A DNA stretch of 64,000 bases. Source: Desarmillaria ectypa (lineage: Eukaryota > Basidiomycota > Agaricomycetes > Agaricales > Physalacriaceae). The position numbers and the translations under genes are program-made. This document shows positions 11,420 through 22,718 of this stretch, piece by piece; position 1 is the stretch's first letter, and each line of letters starts with the position of its first letter. A model generated the notes under the pieces. The model was not told the origin of the DNA, did no database searches, and was given only the letters and a program-made list of their open reading frames with translations. The stretch lies in the NCBI GenBank assembly GCA_030407005.1, contig JAUDYN010000008.1, forward strand, positions 248,001 through 312,000, given 5' to 3'.

Positions 11420-13010
11420 CTATCTCTTTGACACAACCACTCCTCTTTCGGCACCAATAGAACGCTATCGTGTCCTGTTCGTTTAGATAATGAGATCACG
11501 GAGTCTAATGGAACACCAGGTTCTTACTTTATGTATCCCAAACGAGAGTGCCATTACGATGGTAGCTGGTACGCCATGTGAAACTCAGATGAAACAAGTG
11601 AGAGAGTTTGGGTACTTACGCGTGGCCAAAGTCATCTTCCAAACGGGCGAATTGTCGGTGGGACTAGGGATGATAGAAGCACTAACACTAACAACGATTG
11701 GTCGTCATCATCTTTTTCTAATTTTTTAGAAAAACCGAGGACACGAACATAATACCGATAAGAATGTATACGGCAAACGTTAAGGATCGGAAGAAGAGAC
11801 TTGGAGGGAAGATCGAAGAGAGGTTATCATTGGCGCTGATTGACTTCAGTATTCTCTTAGTTTTCCATAAGAGGACTGCCATAGATACTTGCGGACAGCT
11901 TGTAAGCTTTGGAAAACACAAGAATAGTCCTTGGGGCCTACCTTCCAAAATAATCATAGTCGATGCCTCGATTAGGACAAAGATAGCAGTAATAAGAGTC
12001 CTACAAAATCATGTCACTCATGGAGTGCGAAATCAGTTACAGACTCACGGAGACGAGGCTGTTGAATGACAATATAGACTCCATTCATCACGTTCGATGG
12101 TCTCAGGTTGTTGAAGACCCATCTATAACATGTGTCAGCGCATTTTCCAAGCGTAAGAAGCAGTTCCTGTTACTAAGAGAGTCGTGGAGAAAACCACCAT
12201 ATAGATAAATAAGGGAACTGCCAGCAACTAGATGCATGCTATATATAAGAATAAGAACCAAATCGAACAAGAGCGACTGACCAGTGTCTGTGTACGAGTT
12301 GATGATGCCAGTGCCTTCCCATGGATTGCATCAGTCAATACAACGAAGACCTAGGATCGCAGTGGGGTCAGGTTATGTCTTGTAGAATGTTTATAGAACG
12401 ATGAACTTACCTCAACCACAAATGCCAGGGAGAAAGAGACGAGTCTAGAAAAAACGCGTTCAGCAATAGAAAATCCTTCGCAGGACGATACATACAAAAC
12501 AGGGGCGCAATAGATCAAACAGGATTGGAAAAGACAAAGTGCAAAGGACGGCGCTGGTCCAAGTTGCTGGCCGAGGATCATCAGGGGCATGTAACAGAGG
12601 TTATATACGATGCCAGAAATGACCATCGCGTGCCAAGTCCTCATCCTGTGGATACGAGCGGAAAACAGGGCAGGTACCAGAACTGCCAGCAGAAGGTTCA
12701 GGCCCAAAAGTTGGAGGCAGTTGAAGATAGCAACCACTCTCCGGACGGTGTAGATATCTATTGGCACTATGCAAAGATGAGCATTGGTCACTCTTCGCAT
12801 GAGGACGTGATCACTCACTTTTTCTTTGATTTTCTAAGCGACCGACAGTTGAACGAGGAAACACAATATAACCAAGAGGCTCGCAAAGGAGTTTGAGAAT
12901 AGGTCGCAGACCGAGGTTGTAAAACGAGATGGCGGCGCCTTACTTATAACTGTTCCATATTCCGTCTGATTTGGTGTGGGGACTAAAGGATCATAGGTCA
13001 TCGGGAGCAT
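11420..13010 (-). CDS. Seven-helix orphan membrane protein (agaricomycete GPCR-like family)
   Basis: Several hydrophobic segments can be read across short introns: an N-terminal span (SFASLLVILCFLVQLSV), VVAIFNCLQLLGLNLLLAVLVPA, MVISGIVYNLCYMPLMILGQQ, FALCLFQSCLIYCAPVLYV, VPLFIYMVVFSTTLLVTG, RTLITAIFVLIEASTMIIL and SLTFAVYILIGIMFVSSVF. The QQLG-P-(L)C--Q and NxxxPxNVMN-like loops are typical of multi-copy, uncharacterised seven-helix proteins of mushroom fungi. The last exon reads ALSFGIHK-DTIAFYW and stops at 11420. The start at 13010 is the first ATG in frame with the N-terminal exon; the link from that exon to the second helix is the least certain splice. A broken copy lies in opposite orientation at 50668-52024. 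A receptor role is only an inference. Confidence 0.72.
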
Positions 13011-13827
13011 CGTCACCGGTTGTGTCGATCGTAGTCCGCTGTTATGATCTTCCGAAAAAGAACCTACGAATTAAACTAAATAAACTGGCCAAGTATGAGA
13101 CAGAAAAAAGTCTTGATGAGAACATAGTCTGATTGGATAAGATTCAAAGCATGAAACTTGTCCAATGCGGCATCGGCTTGTAGGGTTTTCTAAATTTGCT
13201 TCGCCATTAGCGCTGGAATACAGGAGAACTCACGAGGGTCATTTGGCTACAATCACGAACGTGGAGTTGTATAACATACGAGCGCTGTTAGTTTGACGGC
13301 ATCCCGCTGGCCAAGAGGAGTACAATTTAGAAAAAGAGACTTCGATCTTGATCTTGATTGCTCCACCATAGACGATACTGACTTGTTGATAGAAAAGTGT
13401 GTGTAAAAGAATTTGCGAACTGAGTCCTAGGAAGCGTCAGATCCTAGGTACGGCTGAATATGAGTGTATCATCAGTGAGTCGAATGTGTCGGTACGAGAA
13501 TCGCTCGCTGTCAGGTTATAACCTGCAAGATATGAGAACGGGATATTGTATCGCTTTGGGAACAACGGTAAAGCATATCCGAGGAAGTAGATGTTACTCT
13601 TAATGATTTCGAGGCCAAGATACAGAATGGCACGACACTGGCGCTGATGGACCATCTGAGTAACTATCAAATCGCGAAACAGAACGCCAGGATCCTTGTA
13701 AGTGGATCCTCAGCCCAGGCGGTCGCATGTACATCGGTGCGGGTGAACATAAGAGCCTGTTCGGCTGTTCTGAAGGGCAACGCGGCAGCGTACATCAAAC
13801 CATGCGAAGACGCTGAAAATCAGTATA
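13011..13827. other. Intergenic between Exo70 and the seven-helix gene
   Basis: About 0.8 kb between two genes on the same strand. It contains only short frames without motifs and presumably includes the Exo70 3' region and the promoter of the seven-helix gene. Confidence 0.5.
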
Positions 13828-16163
13828 CTATTCAGACATCATCGATATAGATCGCAGTTGCGCCTCTACATCTTCCACTGAAAGTCGTATATCTACGAAG
13901 AACCATCAGTGAACGACCATCACGAAAATAGGAAGGCGAAACATACACTTCTGGGGATCTACCCAATCAAACGTCAGTGATGTCGCCCGAACAAGGAAAA
14001 TTAGACTTACTTTTACTGAACTCCTTCTCTTTATGCTTGGCCACAAACCTTTCCAACGAAGGTACAATCAATTTGACCACCTCGTCCCCGAGCTCCGCCC
14101 TCCCTTCCTCGTCATCCTCCAAAACGGACACCACGCCCCGATGTCGCTCGATAACCTCATCAAACAAATCGTAGAACCTCGTAAACCTCTCCTTCGTAGC
14201 CGCTTTGCCCTTCTCTTTGGGATCATCGTTTAACGCCTGCATAAGCGGAGTAAAGTTGCTGTCGAAATATGCCGCTTTGGCCATACGAAAGTTGGAATTT
14301 ATGACATCTTGCGTTGGCTTGGAAAGCATATCGATCAACGCATCATGCTTGGGATCCAAGAGGACGTTTTTTCGAAGGAAGGCGATATTGTTGAGGAGAA
14401 AGATGGAAGAAAGCACCGCCCGTTTTTGTGTGCGAGACAGTACGTTGAGGCTGCTAATTGTCGTATTGACCACATCATCTGCCATAAAGTACGCTTAAAT
14501 ACGACCTGACATCGAAGAGGACGACTACACTCACAGACATAATGCTCCAGAATGATATGTTCGTCACCTTCACCAAGTTTCGAGGCCTTCCCCACCTGGA
14601 CGCCCTCGCCCATTTTCCAGTTCCCATCACCCAAGGTCACCAAAGCAGCGCCTGCGGCGCTCTGCACTTCAGGCAGTCGGTCTAGATACTTCACGGTCTG
14701 CCGAACATTGATGATCAGTACTGAGAATAAGAAACATAAAAACACGTACTGAAACGACGAAATCTGCGAGGGTGGTGCCTAGCTCCCCACCCTTACCCAT
14801 TGACGCCATCTTCACATCAGCAAGAAATTCAGGGAAGCTCCGAAGACAGACATTCCGCAAGCTCTGCAAGCCATCTCTAAATTCATTTGTCTCTTTCCGA
14901 GCATCGGTACCTCTCCGAGCCATAATCTTGTCCCATCGAGACTGCAAAGAGAGCATATACTCATATGAGGAAAGGGCAAGGAAATTGTACTTTTGTAGGG
15001 AACGCTTGATGGAACCGATAAGAGAATTGACCGTGCTGCTAAAGAGTACGAGAATCGGGTTCATGAGAGCGCCATATGCGAGCTGCGTGTTCGAATGTGG
15101 CGACAGGTCCTCAAGAAGGTTGAATTCTTCCTGTCTACAATGTTAAAGTTATCCAGGGATCAAGAATTCAACACGAACCTCAACGACGTCAAGTATCGAT
15201 TCGGCCCATTTACCAAACTCCAGGCCGGCTGCTATAGGATCGATAGCGTCTGCGCGATCCAGCACTCGCCTGCCCTGGCCTTCTAGACACCTGCGACACC
15301 ACGTCCCACGCATGTCGGCATATCCCTTCTGTGCTTCTTTCAGTGTAGACAATATCGCAGGCGAAGCGGGATGCGATGGGTGTGTCGAAGGCAACGGCAA
15401 CGTGCGTAGGAAAGCGACCAAGGGAACGAGAGTCTCCAGCAGTGACAGCGGAAAAGGGTTAATGGGAAAATCAGAGCCTGGTGGTGGTATGGAACCCGAC
15501 GACCCTTCCGCGACAAGTTTGGTGTAGACCTGTGTCAGCTTCTTTGCTCCAGTTTCGACCAACCGAGCCTAGATACGATATCAGAAAGAAAAGACGGGAT
15601 GGATACTGCGACACACCGTTTCCAGTGAGCCATCCTCAGATCCTTTGAAGGCAATAGTCGCGTTGAGACGCTCCAATGCATCCCTGTATGCGTCCAGCTG
15701 GCTTGGCTGTGGTCTGGTGGTGGTAAGCAACGCGAATTGAGAGGGAAACAATGCACATACCCACGAAGAATCAATGCTTCCTCAACCGCAATGCCTTCCT
15801 GACTGCTCGCCAGCTCGTCAATCTTGAGTAACGCCTTCTCTATATCTACTAGGCGTCAGTCCTCGATTCCTCCTCGAAGAAAGGCGACGTACTGTTTGTA
15901 CGCCGGTTGAGGATTTGCGAAGACGTATACAGCGGCAATATAGACTTCTCTAGCTTGGCGAGGCGGGTATCGAAACTGTTGAGAATTGCTGCTTGGTTAA
16001 GTGTTTGCCGACGAGAAAATGTATGGAATTTACTTGTCATTCTTTGAGATATTTGCCTCGTTTTATTGAGGTTTTGCTCCAGCTACAAGATTTGAGGTTC
16101 CTTCTACACGTGTAGCAGTCGTGACGGACGCACCAGCTCGATTTCTGCCGTTTCGTCGTCCAT
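13828..16163 (-). CDS. EXO70: Exocyst complex component Exo70
   Basis: Exo70 is the exocyst subunit that tethers secretory vesicles to the plasma membrane, through phosphoinositides and Rho GTPases. The spliced protein matches the family from end to end: MDDETAEIEL-LEQNLNKTRQISQRMT, AILNSFDTRLAKLEKSILPLY, IEKALLKIDELASSQEGI, then the alpha-helical rods, and the C-terminal KERFTRFYDLFDEV, VPSLERFVAKH, EFSKNPQKYIRLSVEDVEAQL. The last two residues of the FSK-NPQKY-IRLS stretch are reached across two introns, giving a stop at 13828 rather than the earlier stop seen when reading straight through. Introns are about 50 bp and there are at least eight coding exons. The start at 16163 is a MDDE exon followed by GTGCGT. 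No frameshift was needed, so I take the gene to be functional. Confidence 0.96.
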
Positions 16164-16234
16164 GGTGATGGTACAGGGCAAGAAGGTACGTCACGATAGC
16201 AATTTGAAAGCAACATGGACATACAAAGCATTTT

Positions 16235-16247
16235 AACCCTAACCCTA
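16235..16247 (-). promoter_or_regulatory. Telomere-like (telobox) motif upstream of Exo70
   Basis: AACCCTAACCCTA lies 72 bp upstream of the Exo70 start; on the coding strand it reads TAGGGTTAGGGTT. TTAGGG-like sites bind Tbf1/Teb1-type factors in some fungal promoters. Here a regulatory role is inference; it could equally be an interstitial telomeric scar. Confidence 0.4.
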
Positions 16248-16317
16248 CAGGTTACCGATTTCCCCCATTTTATTTTCTATCCCTCGCCCCCACACTTTTC
16301 CAGATCTTTCTGCAGCG

Positions 16318-17584
16318 TTACAAAAAGTCCCTCAGATCCACCACCTGATGACGGTCGTTCAATAAGGTAAAGCACGGTTCATCCTCAGTGAACCGCGACG
16401 CATATCGCTGGCGGCTTACTGGAAGGCATCGCGTGCATATCCAGCGATAAATATGCCCGTCATCCTCGGGGGCGCAAATCTTGAAGAACAGTTCCTCCAA
16501 TTGGATCTCATCACGGCACATCGCTCGGTCCAATGCTGTCCACGCAGCGACGTCGCGAGGGAACGGAGTACCGCTGGGAATCTCCGTGTCGACCTCCACC
16601 GTAACAGTGATCATCCTGAGTTGGTTTTCCCTTGGTAGATGGACAAGTGTATTTATCCACCAAAAGATCGCCTGGTCCATCTGAAAATCGTAGTTCAAGT
16701 GGATGGTGAAGCGGAACCAGTGAAGGTTTGGAATGTCCAGAGGGGGGAGAGGTCGAGCTAGTACAGTAAGATAGTCAATGCACGATTATACTAAAGCAAT
16801 ATATACACATACTGATACTGAAATTGTCAAGGTCAAGATCAAATAGGTCGGTCATCAATTCGAGGAACATATTTAGGCGGCGAGCAAAGCCTACGTCGCA
16901 AACAAACTTGGTATAGTCCCGGATGATAAGCTCTCTCAAATGACGCAAGACTATGGGAGAGTTCCGAGTCGCGAAAAGGTCGAGCATGATCCGGTCGGAA
17001 ATAGTCGTGATGCCAATGTGAAGAACATCCAGTTCCGGCCCCCGCTGGCCGTTACGAATATCCTCAATGCTCGCAAATCGCGATTCCACGTTCTCCACGC
17101 CCAAACTTCTTATCGCCTCGTACGCACGTATCTGATTTTCATCAAGCCGCAGGCGATTCAAGGCGGGGAACGACCGAATAAGGGCCAGAAAGTGAACTTC
17201 GTCACATTTTACACCATCCAGAAACAACGAGGAAACGTTAGGAAACGACGTAAGCGCAGCGTGCCACGACCCCACGTTCGGGACATTGAACCAGCTCAAT
17301 CGGGACAGCTTCAGGCGGGAAATAGGAATCTGCTGGTCCTTGAGATGTCCAACAAGGAGACGAAAGAACTGGTCGCGTCCAAGGATAGAAGAATCAGGGT
17401 CATCGATGACCAACTCGCTCCCTTCCCCGTCTACATCTTGAAACGCGAGGGTTCTTTGATCCAAACGAGCCAAAGCACGGAGCTTCTCGGGGGTGTTTTG
17501 AATGTGTGCGTACAGATCCCGGCAAGAGTGTGATTGGTCTTGGCCCAGCATTAGGTACGCTTTAAAAAATATAGCCGGAGCCAT
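16318..17584 (-). CDS. P2: leucine-rich paralog family protein, intact
   Basis: Two exons, 17584-16813 and 16757-16318, with a 55 bp phase-1 intron (GTATGT to CTAG). The N-terminal motif is YLMLGQDQSHSCRDLYAHI, shared with P3, P4 and P5. The centre holds degenerate leucine-rich segments (ALTSFPNVSSLFLDGVKC, RSFPALNRLRLDENQI, LLDLFATRNSPIVLRHLREL). After the intron comes WTALDRAMCR and then WICTRCLPVSRQRY, the two C-terminal signatures of the family. There is no F-box signature and no membrane segment. I do not recognise the family; its shape suggests an LRR-like scaffold, perhaps an F-box-derived one that has lost the F-box. The start is the first ATG before the motif. It lies tail to head with Exo70, with 154 bp between. 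Confidence 0.82.
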
Positions 17585-18153
17585 AGCTCTGTAAACGGGC
17601 GCAGATCAGCACCAAAGAAGGACAGCCGAAGGAGAACGTACTTTGGGTTCGACTGGGCCGCGACAGAGAGTAGGCATACGGATAGGGCTGTATATATCCT
17701 GAGAGCGGCGGTTACTTTACCCCAGCAGTCGCCACAATGTTATTCACAATAAGCCAGGGATTGTTGCTTGGATTCGCCAACGTCTACATCATGCCAATCG
17801 GCGGATTCCTAACCGAGGTTCGAGGCACTTACTCACTTGCAATGGACAATAGCGGTCCTTATACCCAAATGAGACCACAATGTTCTATACGAGTATATTC
17901 TCTTTTCTTCATCTGCGCAAACTATCGTCAATACACATTGTTTCTCCAAAAGTATACCACGATTTGAGATATCTGGCCATTCGGTCCGAATTGCAGCGTC
18001 CCTTCGTATGCTCGGTCCTCAGGGACATGGCTGGATCCGAAACGTCTGCTAAGCCGTGGCGAACAACACGAAAAAGAGAGATTCCGAAGAAGACGCGCGT
18101 CCAAAACAATCTTCCACGCCTGAAGATGTCCTAAAATGGAATTGAACCTCGTA

Positions 18154-18923
18154 GGGTTTCGTAAGAAATTATGGGTCCGTGTTTAAAACCAGTTATAAAT
18201 ATCCTTCCTAATTTGGACATTTTGAACCGACGTTTCAAACATGTTTCAAACATATCGGTAAGAAATGAGATATTAGCCACACCGCATGGAAATTTTAATA
18301 TTTTTGCCTAAAATATTGAGTTCTATAACTATTTATTTTTTCTAATATCTTGGCAAAATATAGAAAGATTATTTGGAGTATTGTTTCAATATTGTTATTT
18401 ATTGGAAAATATTGAAACATATTATCTCAACATTTTGGTTGAATTTATCAAGCCAGTAAATAGTTATAAAATTCAATATTTCAGACTAAAATATCAAATT
18501 CTCCATGCGGTGCTATGTTTATAACCTGCTTGCTTGTATTATTCATCCTGACTGCTTCGACGACCTTGTATAACACCGAAGGAATACTGTAAAGCTCAAT
18601 TCAAGCTTATACTGTCGGTCACGTCGCTGCATTGGTCAAGGCAGTCAGATATATATAGGCATTCCCATTATTTTCCTGAGGATTAGTGCCAAAACTGACG
18701 AAACTTGTCAGAAGTATATTTTCTGACTCTGGGAACTCAGAAAATACAACGTCCAGTCACTATAGGCATTTTAGAGGTGGACAGAGCATTAATTTCTGAA
18801 TGCAGCGACAACGTCATAAATATTAACAATTGTTAACATGCCCTCGGACCTCTCGGGTTTAAAACCGGTTTGAAACATGTTATAAACGCCATGTGTGGAA
18901 TTCTGATATTTCTTACGGAACCC
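18154..18923. mobile_element. MITE-like element with TA target duplication
   Basis: A 770 bp AT-rich segment with near-perfect terminal inverted repeats: GGGTTTCGTAAGAAAT at the left, and the reverse complement GGGTTCCGTAAGAAAT at the right. It is flanked on both sides by TA (18152-18153 and 18924-18925), as expected for Tc1/mariner-type insertion. No transposase frame is present, so it would be non-autonomous. A further inverted repeat is nested at 18280-18512. Confidence 0.75.
18280..18512. repeat. Nested long inverted repeat (hairpin)
   Basis: Two arms of about 56 bp (18280-18335 and 18457-18512) are imperfect reverse complements. The outer ends are CACCGCATGG / CCATGCGGTG and the inner ends TATAACTATTTA / TAAATAGTTATA. 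The ~120 bp loop is AT-rich. It may be a second, smaller MITE inserted in the first, or a subterminal repeat of the same element. Confidence 0.75.
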
Positions 18924-20169
18924 TAAAGAAAATTCTGCATTTCTGATGCCAAGTTCACCATAACCTATGCCAGGTGCTCGGACTTTACATGCGAGCCTCT
19001 CCAGTGTTGATAAAGGAGAGGGAGGACTTGAATTGCCCTATAGATGAAGTCCGTAGTACTTAAAAACGATCGATGAGGATCGATGTTGAGATCATGCGCA
19101 CCACGTGGCTCTGCCGGACTTTTCCGCAACCCACGCTTGTTGCCCTCAACCATCGAACCCTCGGAATGTGCGTACGACAGTGATTTTCTTCCTGTCCATG
19201 ATTGATTTTTAACGCCGAATCCTGCTATTTAGTATACTTTTACTTCCTCCAAAAACTATATGCTAATAGGACGCGACGTGGCCTTCGAAACACTGTTGAA
19301 CAATTGCTTTTGATTAGAATGAATCGTCCCAGGCATCGTTTCGGCGATCCGAGCATCCAAGCAACACATACTCGCTTCATTTCTCGCGCGCACACCAACA
19401 ATAAGGCCAGGAACTGTTCCATTTCCGTGGTTCTGGACGAGTCGTGCTTAATACAAGCTATAACATTTTCCTTCCTAGGCTGTGGGTCTGACCGTTGCTC
19501 TAAATCCGTGGAAGTTTTGCCAATAATTTATGCTGAACGGTAAATCCTGGTGCGGCTGACTGAAGATTGCGAGATTTCCGTGCGATGTGGACGGATCCTC
19601 TGCTTATCACGTTCAAACTGGTACCTGTTGCTGGCAAGCGTAACCTGTTCGAGCCTGCCCCGGCGGGCTATGGATACCTCAAAGCCGACACAAAACGATG
19701 ATGCCCGAGGCTTGAGTACTAGCCACCTCGAGGCGTCAGGCTTGCCGCTCTGATCGTGCTTCTGATATTTACCACTCCAACTTTTTCCTCTCTCCCAAAA
19801 ACTGCCGCATACGGCGGGCGCTATTGTGAACGGCGAAATATATCATGACGTCAAGAATCAGGCCCGATAATAAACGACATTGTACCCAAACTTGGCCATA
19901 ACGACATCTCGACGCGTCGGTAAGTATGTTCCTGAACCTCTGATCCTCAACAATGTCATGATGTTTATGGATATAGACATTCGTTTGAAGAATCCTAACT
20001 CGGTAGTAGGCTTCAGTGGCTCCTCGAGTGGCTCAGCACCTTCAAGGAATATAAATACGCGTCTCCTTCGTCTCCTCAACTCGCTCCATAGCATCTCAAT
20101 TTGGACACAGGTTGGCCCCCATTCTGTTCCGTTTTTATCACCTCTTCATTCTTTCACTATAGATTGACA

Positions 20170-21426
20170 ATGCCGCCCCGACGAAGAGCTCCTACTGTCA
20201 GAGCACTGTGCTTGGAAGACTATCTCAGATATGGGGAGAACCAGACGTACACCTCTCAGGCCTTGTATGCACACATGCGAACTGCTCCTAGTCTACTCAA
20301 GGCACTCAGGGCTCCAGCAGACGCCGGTCCGGCACCTATAGACATCGACGGCCCCGCCCTGTACATGGACGGCAAATCAGAACAAATCGGACGCGACGAG
20401 TACATCCCTCTTATCTTCGCACAACTCAAAGATCCCCGCTTTCCCGTCAACAGCATGCAAATCTGGAGCCAAAACTGGCTCGAGGCCAGGAACCCCCCCG
20501 TCTTGATCAAAGCGCTCTCTTCATTCCCCAACGTCTGCGTCCTGAATTTAAACGGCATCGAGTGCAGCGAGGATCAATTCATCTCCATCGTTAGATCTTA
20601 CCCCAACCTCACGAACCTGGAGACACAGGACGTCAGTATTCGAGAGTACGAGTCGGGAAGCAGCACGCATGCAGACCCTGTGGAGGCCACTTGTGTCAGC
20701 GCCAGAGAGATCCGTGACGGGCAGCAAGGGCCTGAGATCCAGCAAATCTCCATATACGTCGATACCGTCACCGGATGGGTCTTCCTCGATCTTTTCGCGA
20801 GTCGCCGCTCGCCAGTTGCGTTGCGCAATCTGACCAAGCTGACCCTCCGGCACTACTCGAATGTCATATGCAACAACGACAACTTGGTTCGCCGGCTTTC
20901 ACGTTTTATCAAGCTGTGTCCCAATCTCTGGGAGATCGACATCGACAGTTTCAATATTGGCAAGTCCATGTGTCGTGACCTTCTCCCGCGCGCTGATCAA
21001 ACCTTCCTTTCGTATGTAGTCAGTCGTCTAGAGCCGCTGGATCTCGGCAACACTATCCATCATGTCCATTTCTGCATCTTCATCACCGGCAACTTCGAGA
21101 CAAACATGACGCTCAACTGGTGGGCGTCCACTTTCAGCCAGCTCAAACGTCCACGTCACCTCTCCAGGGTGACCATCGAAGTCGAGTTTGACATCGAAAA
21201 CATTCCCCGTGAGGTGTGGAACAAGTTTCCGACCCATGTTCCTGGTTGGGCGGCTCTTGACGAAGCCCTCACTCGACCTCAGCTCAAAGTGTACGAGATT
21301 CACCTGCAGACGCTCGAGTCTCTGCGGACTAGGGCGGGTTTCAGTATGAGTGCGATGTCGACGTGGCTCTGCCAGGTGTGCCTCCCTAAGAGTAAAACGA
21401 AGTATGGGAGGAAGTTTGTCAGTTAG
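20170..21426 (+). CDS. P3: leucine-rich paralog family protein, longest open copy
   Basis: An uninterrupted frame of 418 residues. The N-terminal motif is LCLEDYLRYGENQTYTSQAL; the centre has ALSSFPNVCVLNLNGIECS, RSYPNLTNLETQ and FLDLFASRRSPVALRNLTKL; the C-terminus has WAALDEALTRP and WLCQVCLPKSKTKY. P2, P4 and P5 have an intron just after the DIDSFNI-equivalent residues. Here the same position has GCAAGT (20960) and a CTAG acceptor ending at 21031. Removing these 72 bases keeps the frame, deletes 24 residues and joins FNI to EPLDLGN, matching P5 (FKI-E-TSCPLNLGN). So either a GC-AG intron is present or the intron has become coding. The start has an adenine at -3 (GACAATG). Function unknown. 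Confidence 0.83.
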   Translation: MPPRRRAPTVRALCLEDYLRYGENQTYTSQALYAHMRTAPSLLKALRAPADAGPAPIDIDGPALYMDGKSEQIGRDEYIPLIFAQLKDPRFPVNSMQIWSQNWLEARNPPVLIKALSSFPNVCVLNLNGIECSEDQFISIVRSYPNLTNLETQDVSIREYESGSSTHADPVEATCVSAREIRDGQQGPEIQQISIYVDTVTGWVFLDLFASRRSPVALRNLTKLTLRHYSNVICNNDNLVRRLSRFIKLCPNLWEIDIDSFNIGKSMCRDLLPRADQTFLSYVVSRLEPLDLGNTIHHVHFCIFITGNFETNMTLNWWASTFSQLKRPRHLSRVTIEVEFDIENIPREVWNKFPTHVPGWAALDEALTRPQLKVYEIHLQTLESLRTRAGFSMSAMSTWLCQVCLPKSKTKYGRKFVS

Positions 21427-21617
21427 TAAAGAAAATAACATCTCCCCAAAACCCAACATGTATGTCCTACGTTCCACTGAACAATTACGTACCATCTCTT
21501 CATCGTGCATCCGTTTTACTTATAGCTTTGTTGTCGCTCTAACATGTATGAATTCTTTCTATTATATCATTATATCGGACTTGATCATTGCAAAGAATAT
21601 TATTACTGCTGTCTGCG

Positions 21618-22718
21618 TTAATCCTTCAAATACTTGAAGACATTCTTCTCCTCGCTCTCCAGCAAGTCAAACTCCATTTGGCCGCTGAACCACCCCGCAA
21701 TCTTATTCCCAACTTTCGAGCCTGTCTCTTCAGCCTGGTGAGGCGGGATCTTTACCGTCTTCCCTGCAGCATCAGCAAGAAGCTGAACCTGACACGACTT
21801 CTCAAGGGAAATGTAAAAGTATACGGCCGCTTCGATCGTATCACAAGCGACGAGCAGCCCGTGATTCTACCGATACATCAGTTCTTGCCGGTAAAAGACA
21901 TCAAAACACATGATATACCTGGAGGATAGCCGCCTATCACGCTATTAATGAGCATTTCCTAGAGGAGATTGAATAAAGGGTCACCAACCTTGTATGATCC
22001 TAACGCTTTAGCAATCGCTTCGCCCTCTTCAACATCAAACGCAATGCCTCTATAATCCGTGTATACCGCATGATCCTACGACCACGTCGGCTTCAACGCC
22101 TTTCACGAAATGTATTCAACTTACATTGTAGAACGCGCAACTATCCTGCGAAATCATATCCAATGGCTTTCCCAGCGCCGCAAAGGCCTTTCCGTATATG
22201 GAATGCGAATGTGCTGCGCAGATAACATCAGATCTCGCCGCGTGGATCTTCGAATGTATGAGAAATGCTGCAGTGTTCAACAAGGGGTATTTCCCCGCTT
22301 GCAATATCTTTCCCTGGAAGTTGACTAGAAGGAGGTCCTCCGGCTGGATGAGCTTGAAATGGAGACCCTACGAGCTGTCAGACAATCAATTGCAGTAGAG
22401 TTCGATGAGCGACAGTACCCATGGGTTGACCCAGAAGCATTCCGTCTCAATTGGATCCTGGAACGGGCGGTGAGCAAAAGGAATAGGCGATTAATCAAGA
22501 CGTACATACCCTAACTGTGATATGTCCTGCAATTCCTTCATCATAGCCTCGGTTTCCTGGTAAGCCCGTCGTTACTTTTTTCTTTATGCAGTCACAACGG
22601 AGTTCCTACCAAAGATCCTCAGAGCCTGCGCCAATCTGAATTTCCGCCAAGCCCTTTCCTCAAGCTTATCCTCAAAAACGCGAGGTTTTGGTCCGTTGGC
22701 TACAGTCGCTGCCAGCAT
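21618..22718 (-). CDS. Class II aldolase/adducin-domain protein
   Basis: The spliced protein reads RVFEDKLEERAWRKFRLAQA, NRGYDEGIAGHIT, DPIETECFWVNPW, FKLIQPEDLLLVNF, FLIHSKIHAARSDVICAAHS, DMISQDSCAFYN, EEGEAIAKALG and NHGLLVAC. This order is that of the class II aldolase/adducin N-terminal domain. The metal ligands are expected in the HSHS and NHG motifs, and both are intact. Relatives are cytosolic zinc-dependent aldolases or epimerases; fungal members of this subgroup have no firm substrate. Short introns separate the blocks; the one between GHIT and DPIE is ambiguous (GTTAGG donor preferred, because GTATGT breaks the frame). Start at 22718 (MLAATVANGPKP); stop at 21618. It lies tail to tail with P3, 191 bp apart. 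Confidence 0.9.

Larger units (their letters stand above)
17585..20169. other. Intergenic with a MITE-like insertion
   Basis: This stretch lies between divergent family copies P2 and P3. It contains the AT-rich element at 18154-18923 (annotated separately). The remaining parts (17585-18150 and 18930-20169) have only short frames and no motif I can name. Confidence 0.5.
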
